From the IMG/VR virus record IMGVR_UViG_3300032331_003094, positions 18,213 to 82,212 of that record: a DNA stretch of 64,000 nucleotides. One strand, 5' to 3'. The DNA comes from a virus. Below, one piece after another: positions 52,965 through 61,609 of this stretch. The first letter of the stretch is position 1. Every line of letters starts with the position of its first letter. The notes beneath the pieces were generated by a model. That model was given only the letters and a program-made list of their open reading frames with translations. It had not been told where the DNA came from and searched no databases. The position numbers and the translations under genes were made by a program.

Positions 52965-55609
52965 CCAGCAAAAATCAACAGGCCTTGAAGCCGGGGCAGA
53001 TTCGGCTCGACTTCATTTCAATGGATTGGCCACTGACACCTCTTGGTGCCAGGAAAGATCCCTACGTCCAGGGCTGGCAGATCAAACCGTTTAGCGTTAA
53101 GGAAATTGAAGAGGAAATTGTAAGTGGTGACTGCAAGGCTGTTGGTCTGATCAGTGGTCCGTGCTTCAACAATCCCTATGGGTTGGTATGGGTTGACGTT
53201 GATGGCCTAAGCGTCTACCCCTTGGTCAAGCAGCTGGCTGAAGAAACTGACTTCGATAAAGCCTTACCACCAACGCTGACGATTTGTAGTGGGAAGGCGG
53301 GACGCGAAAGGAAACTTTACAAATTAGCCAGGGATAAGCATAAGCATTTCGTTCGTAATAAGTACACCTGGCATGGGGAGGGCAATAAAGAGAAACTTGA
53401 AATTCTCTGGGCTAAGCACCAGGGTGTTCTCATGGGTTTGCATCCTGAGACTGATGGTTACTACACCGCAGAAGGCCAAGGTTTTGAGTGGGTTGATAAC
53501 CTGCCCGAACTCCCGGACTGGATATTGAATGGCATCATTAACAAAAATGTAAAGCAGGGGATTCCGGCGACGGAAGTTACCCGCATGGTTGGTCCGCATT
53601 TTGCGGTGCAAGCTGAAATTAACTTGGCTCGTGACATGCAACTGGCACAGGAAGCCATGTGGTCACTGCCTGTTGATGCCTGTGATGACTACGACATCTG
53701 GATCACAATTGGTCAGTCGCTTCACTCATTGGATGAATCCCTTCTTGATACTTGGGATGAATGGTCCAAGCAATCAGATAAGTACAGGGATGGTGAATGC
53801 CATAAGCGTTGGCTTTCCTTTAGTAAAGGTGGCGGTCGCGGTATGGGTTCATTGATGCACATCGCCAAGGAACATGGCTTTAAACCTTCCCAGGAATATC
53901 GCGCCATGAACGTTGATGATGAAACCCTTGATCATGCATCTCAGTTACTTGAACAACTTGAAGAGGAATTTGAAATGAATCCAGAAGTGTTGGAAGCTCA
54001 GGCCCCTGCATTGGAACATAAATCCAAGTCGTCGCGGCAATGGAAGGCATCACGGTCTGCAGCAAGGCAGCAGGAATCAGACAAAGAAAAAGGCGTGAAA
54101 AATCCAAAGGCCAGCACCATTACGGAAATGTTGCTGCAAATGTACCAGGGGCGCCTGGTCTTTAGTCAACCCCATGGACAGTTCTTTGCCTATGAGCTAG
54201 AAGCCAAGGGTCTCTGGTCACCGATGACCAAGATTGAAATGTTGGGTGACATCCGTGCCAGGTTCATCAGCCTGGGGGATTTCATACCGAATGGCTTTAG
54301 TAATAACCTGATTAATGATGTGTTCGCTCAGCTGCAATCCGTCGTCATCTTTGATGATTGGTACGAAGGTTCGGACTACTTACTGTTTACGAATGGTGTC
54401 TTGAATATTGAGACGCGTGAACTACTTCCCTTCAAGAGGGATATGTACTTCACCCAGCAAATGCCCTATGCCTATGATCCGCACGCAACATGTGATGACC
54501 TTATTAAATGGCTGAAGCATACGCAGCACGATAGCTGGGAACGTACGCAAGTATTAAGGGCTTGGCTGCGGGCAACCCTATTGGGGCGTTATGAACTACA
54601 AAAGTTTGTTGAGATTGTCGGCCCAGGGAAATCTGGGAAGTCGACCTATGCAAACCTGGCAGTCGCATTGGTAGGACGCAGTAATACATATAGCACTGAC
54701 TTTGAGAATCTGGAGAAGAATCGTTTTGAAGCAGCTGCTTACCTCGGTAAAAAACTATTGTTGTTCCAAGATGCTGATCGTTGGGGTGGCTCCGTATCAA
54801 AACTGAAGGCTATTACCGGTAACGATTGGATTCGTAGTGAACGCAAGTTTCAAGGCGAAAATCTTGACCCCTTCCAATACCACGGGGTTGTGATGATCAC
54901 AGCTAATGAAGCTATCCAATCAACTGACTACACCTCTGGATTGGCACGTCGGCGTCTCACTATTCCATTCGACCGGCCCTTCACTGGTAGCCAAGCAGAA
55001 CAGAAGGAGTTGATCGCCTTTAATTCCAAGGGGGAACCGCGTGGTGAATTTGCACCGATGTTGCCTGGTTTGGTGAATTGGCTCCTGGATATGGATGAAA
55101 ACACCATGCGTCAATACCTCATGGAAACCAGTGAGAAGGTGAAGTTCTTCCAGAAGTATGAGAAGATGCAAAACCTGCGTTCCAACCCAATCTTAGATTG
55201 GATGGAACACAAAATTATTTATGACCTTGGCGTCAGTTCTGCTATCGGTTTCCTTAAGAATGCACCTATGGGTTCATCCAACTTGTACTCCAACCATGAC
55301 AAATGGTTGTACGCAAGTTATGCCCAGTTCTGTCGGGAGTGTGGCGTTAACGTCATGTCGCGTGGACGATTTGAACCCCTACTGCTAGACATCTGTACAC
55401 ACCAATTAAAACTTAAGGTGTTCTCCAGGCGGAATACCAGGGGGTTGCGGATCTTTAATGTAATGATTCGTGAGTCCAGTCCTAAGTATGAAGGGTGGCC
55501 TTCCATCATTGAAGTCGCATCTGATAAGCAGCAATACAAAGAGTTTTATGGTATGGAATTAACTGCAGATAACAGTCTTACAATAGAGGATCAAGTTGAT
55601 ACTGAATGA
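52961..55609 (+). CDS. Primase-polymerase / SF3 helicase fusion
   Basis: 882 residues. The N-terminal part (1-190) looks like a primase-polymerase of the archaeo-eukaryotic type (GLVWVDVDGLSVYPLVKQL; GVLMGLHPETDGYY; WVDNLPELPDWI). Residues about 235-310 form a PriCT-like linker (DDYDIWITIGQSLHSLD; HKRWLSFSKGGG). The C-terminal part is an SF3/D5 helicase with Walker A GPGKSGKST (near 552), Walker B KLLLFQDADRW (near 600) and MITANE (near 645). It primes and unwinds DNA for the family A polymerase. Confidence 0.9.
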   Translation: MTSKNQQALKPGQIRLDFISMDWPLTPLGARKDPYVQGWQIKPFSVKEIEEEIVSGDCKAVGLISGPCFNNPYGLVWVDVDGLSVYPLVKQLAEETDFDKALPPTLTICSGKAGRERKLYKLARDKHKHFVRNKYTWHGEGNKEKLEILWAKHQGVLMGLHPETDGYYTAEGQGFEWVDNLPELPDWILNGIINKNVKQGIPATEVTRMVGPHFAVQAEINLARDMQLAQEAMWSLPVDACDDYDIWITIGQSLHSLDESLLDTWDEWSKQSDKYRDGECHKRWLSFSKGGGRGMGSLMHIAKEHGFKPSQEYRAMNVDDETLDHASQLLEQLEEEFEMNPEVLEAQAPALEHKSKSSRQWKASRSAARQQESDKEKGVKNPKASTITEMLLQMYQGRLVFSQPHGQFFAYELEAKGLWSPMTKIEMLGDIRARFISLGDFIPNGFSNNLINDVFAQLQSVVIFDDWYEGSDYLLFTNGVLNIETRELLPFKRDMYFTQQMPYAYDPHATCDDLIKWLKHTQHDSWERTQVLRAWLRATLLGRYELQKFVEIVGPGKSGKSTYANLAVALVGRSNTYSTDFENLEKNRFEAAAYLGKKLLLFQDADRWGGSVSKLKAITGNDWIRSERKFQGENLDPFQYHGVVMITANEAIQSTDYTSGLARRRLTIPFDRPFTGSQAEQKELIAFNSKGEPRGEFAPMLPGLVNWLLDMDENTMRQYLMETSEKVKFFQKYEKMQNLRSNPILDWMEHKIIYDLGVSSAIGFLKNAPMGSSNLYSNHDKWLYASYAQFCRECGVNVMSRGRFEPLLLDICTHQLKLKVFSRRNTRGLRIFNVMIRESSPKYEGWPSIIEVASDKQQYKEFYGMELTADNSLTIEDQVDTE

Positions 55610-55962
55610 TGAGCAATGGTCGACACCTGATTTTGGATTTGTATGATTGCAATCCCAAAATTCTTGATGACTATGATCAACTTGAATGGTACCTGCAAAT
55701 GGCATTGTCCATGGCGGGTGCCAAGGTGTTGAGGATGATTGGTGAAAAATTTGAACCGCAAGGTGTAACCCTGCTGGCATTATTGGCAGAATCCCATGCC
55801 AGTATTCATTCGTGGCCAGAGCTTGGATATGCGGCAGTTGATCTCTATACCTGTGGTGATACAACGAAAACTCACAAAGCCGCTGAGTTTCTGAAGAAAA
55901 AATTACAGTCCAAAACTGTAGAAGAAAAGGAAATTGTACGGTCCATTACTCCGCCTAATTAG
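55606..55962 (+). CDS. speD: S-adenosylmethionine decarboxylase
   Basis: 118 residues of the short bacterial type. GRHLILDLYDCNP starts the fold, and AESHASIHSWPELGYAAVDL holds the autocleavage site, where the Ser after SHA becomes the pyruvoyl group. The tail (FLKKKLQSKTVEEKEIVRS) is typical. It makes decarboxylated AdoMet for spermidine synthesis and is a known auxiliary metabolic gene of cyanophages. Its start overlaps the end of the primase-helicase. Confidence 0.93.
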   Translation: MMSNGRHLILDLYDCNPKILDDYDQLEWYLQMALSMAGAKVLRMIGEKFEPQGVTLLALLAESHASIHSWPELGYAAVDLYTCGDTTKTHKAAEFLKKKLQSKTVEEKEIVRSITPPN

Positions 55963-55964
55963 GT

Positions 55965-55995
55965 ATAGTTAAACGGAAAAGATCCGATTAACTAT
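55965..55995 (+). promoter_or_regulatory. Hairpin ending in the glycosyltransferase start codon
   Basis: ATAGTTAA pairs with TTAACTAT and, inside, CGGA pairs with TCCG (one A-A mismatch between). The last two stem bases are the AU of AUG 55994. No ribosome site is visible outside the stem. Confidence 0.7.
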
Positions 55996-57265
55996 GACTA
56001 AAAAACCAAAACTTCTTTGGTGTGGAGACTTGGTTGCCAAGACTGGGTTTAGCCGTGTCAGTGACGCGTTGCTTCCACGCCTACGGGACAAGTACGAAAT
56101 TGTTGTTATGGCTTCTAACTGGCATGGGGACCCCTGCCCAGACCAAAAGCTATACAAAATGTATCCTGCAAGTAACCGCTTCCAACAAGCGCCATTTGGC
56201 GAAGAACGTATTCGTGAAATTGTTGAGCTTGAAAAGCCTGATCTTATTTGTTCTTTGAATGATCCATGGATTGTTTCAGAGCAATATAGTCGAATTGAAG
56301 ATTTGCATAAGCAGGGTCGATTCCGTTTTGCTGGCTATCTCACCATGGATAGCTATAACTGGACTGGTGGTATCCATTCGCACATTAATGATTGGGATGC
56401 ATTAATTGCTTTTACTGAATTTGGTGCTCACGAATTTATTAAAGCGGGCGTTAACAGGGCTGTAGCGGTCATCCCCCACGGATTAGATCCAGATAGGTTC
56501 TACCCCATTGACAAAAAAGAAGCACGTAAACGCCTTAATTTAAAAGAAGATATTTTTGTGGTGCTGAACGCAAACCGTAATCAGTTTCGGAAACGACAGG
56601 ATATTACAATTGCGGCTTTTGCAAAATTTGCAAAGAATCGTCCAGATGCTCAGTTGTATATGCACTGCGGATTGAAAGATCAAGGTTGGGATTTGCTGCC
56701 TTTATTTGCCAGGGAAATGCAAAAACATGGACTTGATCCAAACGGTCGCATTATTTTAACTAATAACAACCAGGGGCCGCCTGATGTTTCTGTAGAAACT
56801 TTAAATCTGATTTACAACAGCGCCGATATTGGCGTCAATACATGCAAGGGAGGTGGATTTGAGTTGGTTAATTTTGAAAACGCCGCGTGTCAAGTGGCGC
56901 AAGTCGTGCCTGACCATACAAGCACAAAAGAAATTTTTCAGGGATATGGGCAACTGATCCGTTGTGATCACATTGATGTTGATACCAATTTCTCCAGGGA
57001 GCTTCCTTGCCCCTCCAGTGATCACCTCGCAGAGATTTTTTCTGATCTTTACGAAAACCGTGAAAAGCTAGATGCCACTGCAGAGCTTTGCTACCAACGT
57101 GTACTAGATCCCTGCTTTAGTTGGGACAATATCGCCGCCCAGTTTAATGGTGTTTTCGAAGATATGTTAAATGGGATTGATCATACAATAGAAGAGGAGC
57201 CTGCACCTAAAGAGAAAAAGAAGAAAAAAGAAAAACGTGAGAAGCGTCTGGTGGGTGCTGTATAG
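55994..57265 (+). CDS. Glycosyltransferase, GT4-type
   Basis: 423 residues with a GT-B pattern. The N-terminal half starts KLLWCGDLVAKTGFSRVSDA. The C-terminal half has AVIPHGLDPDRFYP, FVVLNANRNQFRKRQDITIA and GGGFELVNFENAA, the last at the place of the E-x7-E sugar-nucleotide motif. The tail is a Lys/Glu-rich, probably disordered extension (PKEKKKKKEKREKRL). It could decorate phage DNA, virion or host glycans; the acceptor is unknown. Confidence 0.85.
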   Translation: MTKKPKLLWCGDLVAKTGFSRVSDALLPRLRDKYEIVVMASNWHGDPCPDQKLYKMYPASNRFQQAPFGEERIREIVELEKPDLICSLNDPWIVSEQYSRIEDLHKQGRFRFAGYLTMDSYNWTGGIHSHINDWDALIAFTEFGAHEFIKAGVNRAVAVIPHGLDPDRFYPIDKKEARKRLNLKEDIFVVLNANRNQFRKRQDITIAAFAKFAKNRPDAQLYMHCGLKDQGWDLLPLFAREMQKHGLDPNGRIILTNNNQGPPDVSVETLNLIYNSADIGVNTCKGGGFELVNFENAACQVAQVVPDHTSTKEIFQGYGQLIRCDHIDVDTNFSRELPCPSSDHLAEIFSDLYENREKLDATAELCYQRVLDPCFSWDNIAAQFNGVFEDMLNGIDHTIEEEPAPKEKKKKKEKREKRLVGAV

Positions 57266-57289
57266 TTCCGGCGGACAGAAAGCCCATGA

Positions 57290-57316
57290 CCCCTGCCGCA
57301 AGGTGGGGGTTTTTTA
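57290..57316 (+). terminator. Rho-independent terminator (GCAA loop)
   Basis: CCCCTGCC pairs with GGTGGGGG (two G-T pairs) around GCAA, then TTTTTTT. It ends the nuclease to glycosyltransferase transcript. Confidence 0.9.
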
Positions 57317-57403
57317 TTGCCAGGGGTGTCTCAAGTTTGGACTCATTTGAGATTGGGGTGGGGCGGAGAGCAGAGCTGTGCAGACATAAACGTACAGTAC
57401 AAG

Positions 57404-57433
57404 TACTTTTATTTTCTATAGAGCAACTTTACA
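57404..57433 (+). repeat. 30-bp inverted repeat, left arm
   Basis: Begins TACTTTTATTTTC and ends GCAACTTTACA. It is the exact reverse complement of 57696-57725. The arms are separated by 262 nt. Confidence 0.95.
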
Positions 57434-57695
57434 GTTTGGGCAAAAGTGTACGGTTTAGTAGTACAGATGTTTTGGAATTGGGCTGCCAGGGGAGTACAGG
57501 TGTATTGGTTTGGGGGTTTTGGGTGCTCATTGTGAGTCTTAAATGAGATTAGGGTGAGATTGCTGGTTGTCTCATAGAGGGATGCTTCGGCTGCCTCCGG
57601 GGGGAAGGGGGGGGGCTCATGTCTCAAGCTAAGTCTTGATGAGACGTACTGGAAACATCTTATTCATGAACGAAATCGTACACTTTGGTCAAAAG

Positions 57696-57725
57696 TGTAA
57701 AGTTGCTCTATAGAAAATAAAAGTA
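57696..57725 (-). repeat. 30-bp inverted repeat, right arm
   Basis: Reverse complement of 57404-57433 without mismatch. Flanking bases on both sides also match the other arm at most positions. Confidence 0.95.
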
Positions 57726-57798
57726 TAGGTATTGTACATTTAACTCTGCATCGCCCTGCAAAAAGTGTGGTACTGTACGTTTGCAATGGTTGGTTCCC

Positions 57799-58137
57799 AT
57801 GCCACGGACCTACAGGCCCATGCCTCCCCTCTGGTACGTCCAGCAGAAGCTCAAGCTCTCTGATCGGTATCCCAGCGGCCTTGAGTGGGCCGAAACAACC
57901 AAGCGCCATGAAAAGGGTCAAATGGCGGGAAGGCTCGACCATGCGGGCACCCATTACACCGTCAGCCTGGGCGGCGAGAGGTTTGTGACCCACCGGCTGA
58001 TGTACTACTTGAAAACGGGAGACGACCCGGGTAGTTCAGATGTACTACTAAAGAGCGATGGAACATTTGAGCTTTACCAGCGGAGGGCAGTCCCCTCTCG
58101 CAGGCGTCGCAACAATCGCAAACAAGACTCACTCTGA
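57799..58137 (+). CDS. HNH-derived cyanophage-type protein, 112 aa
   Basis: Start taken as ATG 57799 (MPRTYRPMPPLWYVQQKLKL). The core (MAGRLDHAGTHYTVSLGGER, FVTHRLMYYLKTGDDPGSSD) follows the fold start of HNH_3-type nucleases common in cyanophages, but the second half of the active site (N and last H) is not evident. The tail is basic (RRRRNNRKQDSL). DNA binding is likely, catalysis doubtful. Confidence 0.65.
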   Translation: MPRTYRPMPPLWYVQQKLKLSDRYPSGLEWAETTKRHEKGQMAGRLDHAGTHYTVSLGGERFVTHRLMYYLKTGDDPGSSDVLLKSDGTFELYQRRAVPSRRRRNNRKQDSL

Positions 58138-58139
58138 GA

Positions 58140-58811
58140 ATGGCTAACTTAATTCCCGACCCCAACGCAACTTTTCGCTACATCAATCTCATTGATAATC
58201 TCAGTGAGTCTCAACTAAAAGAAAAAGGTTATTACCTTGGTTACCCATGCCCCCATGGTCATGTCATTCGGGACTCCACGGGTCATTGGTGCTACCACTG
58301 TGCCAACAAGATCCTTTCCAATGTCTGTGGTTTTGATGTCAACTACATGCACTTGGCATACAAATCAAAGTACGCAGGCCTCTGGAAGAAAGTTCAAATC
58401 GGGTTCCCAGAGGACTGTTGGCCTATCGCATCGCCAACCGGCACCTCACCCAAGAGAATTTGTTTGCCTTCCTATAGGTCAGAACACAGCAGACAACGTG
58501 TTGAAAACGTCAATGTTCACAAGGCTTTGTATCAGTGTGCCTGGGGGGATGTCGGTTCTTTAATCGTTACCAGGACATGCGGTAACACGAAGTGTGGCAA
58601 CCCACTGCACATGGTGTCCAGCTGGAATCGGGTGACGCCACCCCAGAAGATTCACCCATTTGATGTTGAATTTAAAGCTGAGAAGTTAATGTTGTATGCC
58701 CGTCAAATTAATACAGGCAGAAGCATACAACCTATTGTTGAAAGGGAGTACAAACATACCATTACGCATCCCTTGGATGTTAAGGAAGTGCCCGATTATG
58801 ATGAAGGGTGA
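58140..58811 (+). CDS. Zinc-finger / HNH-like endonuclease, 223 aa
   Basis: An N-terminal metal site (YPCPHGHVIRDSTGHWCYHC) and a C-terminal HNH-like box (RTCGNTKCGNPLHMV), both seen in a conserved cyanophage protein type. A basic middle region (VHKALYQCAWGDV) links them. Nuclease activity is likely but unproven; it may be a relic of a homing enzyme. It starts 2 nt after the previous gene. Confidence 0.7.
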   Translation: MANLIPDPNATFRYINLIDNLSESQLKEKGYYLGYPCPHGHVIRDSTGHWCYHCANKILSNVCGFDVNYMHLAYKSKYAGLWKKVQIGFPEDCWPIASPTGTSPKRICLPSYRSEHSRQRVENVNVHKALYQCAWGDVGSLIVTRTCGNTKCGNPLHMVSSWNRVTPPQKIHPFDVEFKAEKLMLYARQINTGRSIQPIVEREYKHTITHPLDVKEVPDYDEG

Positions 58812-58832
58812 TAACTATTAAGTAGATAAATA

Positions 58833-59750
58833 ATGCGTAACGGAACTGCCCAACGTCAACGCACTAAAGATAACCCACTAAACCTTGGTTCATTTGACCA
58901 AACGTCTTTGCGTTATCTGAGGGGAACCTTGGGTCCTGTATCAAAACCTATCGGGCGTGCCGACACTTGGGACACGTCTAATGGTGGATATGGCGGTGGT
59001 ACATACAACCATTGGTTTGTGATTAACCTATTGAGAAATGCATGGTTAATAACTGCCAAAGGACCGCCGCGTCCTAAGTATATTCAAGTGGCAGCGTACG
59101 ATTTAAATCAAAATCCAATTCAAGAACGTGCAATTTTTGATGCAGATAGCATTCCGGAATTAGTACAAGGAGAAGTTTATTACCCGTACGTTGGGCATGT
59201 AATGAATGCCCAATCAAATTTATATAATAATTTCAACCCCAACCGCCTTGATAAAGGTGATGATCGATACTTTGTATTGCCCCCAGGGTCTTACTTGTTA
59301 TGTGTATCAACAACACGTAATGAACCCCTTGCCTATGAACTGGGTTTGGTTATTGAAATCGAAGACCTAGAACCCGAGTTGTTACTGGAAACGGGCGGCA
59401 CAAATAAGTTTATTTATGAGAATGAACTAAGCACAGGTAATACGGTTACCATTGGACCTACGTTTAGTATCAACTACACATTGCCTTCTGGCTTTAATGC
59501 ATACACCAGTATTTTGGCCACAATTAATTCAAGCGCTACAGTTACAATACCTGATGATTCAACATGGCTTATTAGTGATGCATCTTTAACGGGTCCAGAA
59601 GATTTTATCTTATGTGACTTGACTCAAAACTATACGGGCGAAGATCAACACATGCATTCATTAGATGAATGGCAAACGGCTTGGCAACGGGAGCATCAAC
59701 AAGATAACCGCTTCCCAGACGTATTCCTCCCGCTGGTAACCACCCAATGA
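58833..59750 (+). CDS. Cyanophage-type virion protein, 305 aa
   Basis: Contains the conserved stretch TYNHWFVINLLRNAWLITAK, PRPKYIQVAAYDLNQNPIQE and RYFVLPPGSYLLCVSTTRNE, which I know from a virion protein widespread in marine cyanophages. Beta-rich, ending in a helical Gln/Trp-rich tail. Likely a tail or head surface protein. It is followed by small genes leading to the lysis region. Confidence 0.75.
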   Translation: MRNGTAQRQRTKDNPLNLGSFDQTSLRYLRGTLGPVSKPIGRADTWDTSNGGYGGGTYNHWFVINLLRNAWLITAKGPPRPKYIQVAAYDLNQNPIQERAIFDADSIPELVQGEVYYPYVGHVMNAQSNLYNNFNPNRLDKGDDRYFVLPPGSYLLCVSTTRNEPLAYELGLVIEIEDLEPELLLETGGTNKFIYENELSTGNTVTIGPTFSINYTLPSGFNAYTSILATINSSATVTIPDDSTWLISDASLTGPEDFILCDLTQNYTGEDQHMHSLDEWQTAWQREHQQDNRFPDVFLPLVTTQ

Positions 59751-59887
59751 TGTATTTTTACAATTGGTTAGTGTGTAAGCTATTTAAACGCTGTCATCTT
59801 GAAATATACACGACACCAGCAGAAGCGTTTAAGCGCTATTGTGATGAGAATCCCTGGGAGAAGGGATGCAAAATTCATGACAACTAA
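59747..59887 (+). CDS. Small protein with aromatic N-terminus, 46 aa
   Basis: ATG 59747 overlaps the previous stop; ends TAA 59887. Starts MMYFYNWLVCKLFKRCHLEI and continues TTPAEAFKRYCDENPWEKGC. Cys- and aromatic-rich. Similar tiny proteins (AEAFKFCNENPW-like) occur in cyanophages. Function unknown. Confidence 0.6.
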   Translation: MMYFYNWLVCKLFKRCHLEIYTTPAEAFKRYCDENPWEKGCKIHDN

Positions 59888-60108
59888 TGAATGACTTTCC
59901 GAATCAAAAAAAGAAAAAAAGTATTTACAAAGAATATTGGGAGGGGGTATCTCCTGAAAATGCATTTGATTCCGTGGATTGTCACAACAAAAGGATGTGT
60001 GTGGCTTGCCGGTTTAGCTGTGGCCAAAAGCAACCGACAGATCAACGATTGGATGAACAGACGAAGACGGTCCAGGGTCCGCCGTCTGGCTACGTCTTTG
60101 ACCGGTAA
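59887..60108 (+). CDS. Hypothetical Cys-containing protein, 73 aa
   Basis: ATG 59887 directly at the stop of the previous gene. Starts MNDFPNQKKKKSIYKEYWEG and has a Cys cluster (DCHNKRMCVACRFSCG) that could bind zinc. It overlaps the next gene by 149 nt in another frame, so one of the two may be spurious. Confidence 0.5.
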   Translation: MNDFPNQKKKKSIYKEYWEGVSPENAFDSVDCHNKRMCVACRFSCGQKQPTDQRLDEQTKTVQGPPSGYVFDR

Positions 60109-60322
60109 GATTGGTAACGGCGTCCAGGCTATTGCAATCCGTCAAGTTCGTAAGTGGGTTGATGAATTACCAAAGGGTCATTCATTGACAATGCGTTGTG
60201 AGTCTGCGTTACCTGAAAAACAATTTCGAGTGTGGAAGAAATGGTTTAAAACACATGAGGATATTAATTGGGAAATATCAGAAGAACACAAATCTTTTTT
60301 CTTTTACAAAAACCGCTGGTAA
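59960..60322 (+). CDS. Basic membrane-type protein, 120 aa
   Basis: Start taken as ATG 59960 (a GGAGGGGG box lies about 12 nt upstream; ATG 59891 is an alternative). Hydrophobic residues 4-24 (IPWIVTTKGCVWLAGLAVA) precede a very basic stretch (MNRRRRSRVRRLATSL). The C-terminus is aromatic. Just upstream of the lysis genes. Could be a holin- or spanin-like factor; unproven. Confidence 0.55.
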   Translation: MHLIPWIVTTKGCVWLAGLAVAKSNRQINDWMNRRRRSRVRRLATSLTGKIGNGVQAIAIRQVRKWVDELPKGHSLTMRCESALPEKQFRVWKKWFKTHEDINWEISEEHKSFFFYKNRW

Positions 60323-60348
60323 AATAAAGAAAACTACCTGGTTTAATC

Positions 60349-60510
60349 ATGGACATTTCTAAGTATGTTGAGACGGCTCTTACAATTCATGCAGCAGCTA
60401 GTGCAATTACTGCACTGACACCCACCCCTAAAGATGATAGTGCTGTTCGTAGGGCGTATCGCGTAATCGAATTACTTGCTTTGGTTACCAGCCGTACCAA
60501 GCAACGCTGA
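60349..60510 (+). CDS. Cyanophage-type small protein near lysis genes, 53 aa
   Basis: ATG 60349, stop TGA 60508-60510. Starts MDISKYVETALTIHAAASAI and continues LTPTPKDDSAVRRAYRVIEL. Similar short proteins with TALTPTP occur in cyanophages. It converges on the endolysin gene with 4 nt between stops. A weakly hydrophobic first helix is the only hint of function. Confidence 0.65.
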   Translation: MDISKYVETALTIHAAASAITALTPTPKDDSAVRRAYRVIELLALVTSRTKQR

Positions 60511-60514
60511 TTGC

Positions 60515-61609
60515 TTAAGCAATAATGCACCAGCCAGATTTTGGGCCTTCGACTAACCATCGGGGCTCAAAATTTTTGTAGCTGTAATGCAGTTTTTTAC
60601 CGTTGGTGGAATCATAGGTTCCAGATGTTAAGTTGCAGTCGCCCCAGGGATCATGCACCCAATAGCCCTCGGAATTGTATCCGATGATACAAAGATAGTG
60701 GCCACCGCCCTGTGGATTTTGGGCGGTGCCATGATGAAGAAATCCAGCTGGAACTGGTTTGCCTGAATCAATTTGTTTTTTAATTAGATCACGATTGCCG
60801 TTTTTAATGAATTTGGCATTCAAACCATAGTGTTTTAGGGCAGACAGCTGAGCGTTACTATCAGTGCTGTCGCCAAAGCTGAAGACAGTATGAAGGTACT
60901 CATCGTCACCGGAAATGGAGGTGGGGACGAGAAACTTTAACATCATTGCACAGCTTGAACTGAAGCATGTGCGGGAAGCATCACGATAATTGTCCCGCTG
61001 ACTCATGTAGATCACGGGGAGTGGATTTTGCTTTGGTATTGGTGCGCCCCCTGGCCTTTGTAATTTTTGATCCATGATCTGGATCAGTTTTGTTGCATAG
61101 CCAGGGTCCGTTGCATACCCCTGTGTGACTAGTGCTTGCGCACATTCGTTTCGATTATTGGTATTATTAACACCTTTGTAAACACCAAAGTCCTTGTACC
61201 AGTGGCTTACGAGGTAGTCAACACAGGCTTGAAGCCCTGGGAAATCAATGAACCCAGCATTGATTGTGATCCATTTACCATCAACAAACTCTTTGGTATC
61301 TACGTTGGTACCACTACCTTTAAGACCAAAGTAATTATTTTTACCAGAGGTAGCAGTACCACCGGCACTTTCTAGTTGCCACTGGGCAGCAACAACTTCT
61401 GGGAATTTGGCACCAGATTGTTTTGCTGCTTGTAGAACACCGTCCCATGTATTGGAAGGTTCTTTAGCTGCAGGATCTGCTTGACGATATTTAACAGCAA
61501 AAGACTCCAGGACATCAGGAGGAATCTGAGCCTGGAGCCATTTTAATGCGTTTGTTTGATGCGGAAGTTCTTTGTAAAACGTCGCTGCATCACATAAGTT
61601 AATTGACAT
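60515..61609 (-). CDS. Endolysin: glucosaminidase plus C39-like peptidase
   Basis: 364 residues. The N-terminal half (about 55-190) is a FlgJ/GH73-type glucosaminidase: VVAAQWQLESAGGTATSGKN, NYFGLKGSG, and repeats of YATDPGYATKLIQIMD. The C-terminal half (about 200-364) is papain-like (C39): the catalytic Cys in RTCFSSSCAMML, His in GGGHYLCIIGY and Asp in VHDPWGDC. Both would degrade peptidoglycan. The start codon and its AGG are hidden in a 9-bp hairpin. Confidence 0.85.
   Translation of the reverse strand: MSINLCDAATFYKELPHQTNALKWLQAQIPPDVLESFAVKYRQADPAAKEPSNTWDGVLQAAKQSGAKFPEVVAAQWQLESAGGTATSGKNNYFGLKGSGTNVDTKEFVDGKWITINAGFIDFPGLQACVDYLVSHWYKDFGVYKGVNNTNNRNECAQALVTQGYATDPGYATKLIQIMDQKLQRPGGAPIPKQNPLPVIYMSQRDNYRDASRTCFSSSCAMMLKFLVPTSISGDDEYLHTVFSFGDSTDSNAQLSALKHYGLNAKFIKNGNRDLIKKQIDSGKPVPAGFLHHGTAQNPQGGGHYLCIIGYNSEGYWVHDPWGDCNLTSGTYDSTNGKKLHYSYKNFEPRWLVEGPKSGWCIIA

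Larger units (their letters stand above)
57317..57798. other. Non-coding block with large inverted repeat (origin or terminus candidate)
   Basis: No gene. The 30-bp sequence at 57404-57433 recurs inverted and perfect at 57696-57725; around it similarity extends to about 66 bp. A further 13-bp inverted pair lies at 57388-57400 and 57770-57782. Both arms contain TTTTCTATAGAG pointing inward. Between them are TGAGATT-type direct repeats (57349, 57543, 57556) and long G tracts (57598-57618). Outside and inside are TCTCAAG/CTTGAGA-type hairpins. This is the most repeat-dense part of the window. Confidence 0.7.

Noticed and set aside
57404-57725. T7-like promoters from CTATAGAG in the inverted repeat
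   Set aside because: Only the TATAG core matches, and no phage RNA polymerase is visible; kept only as an observation.
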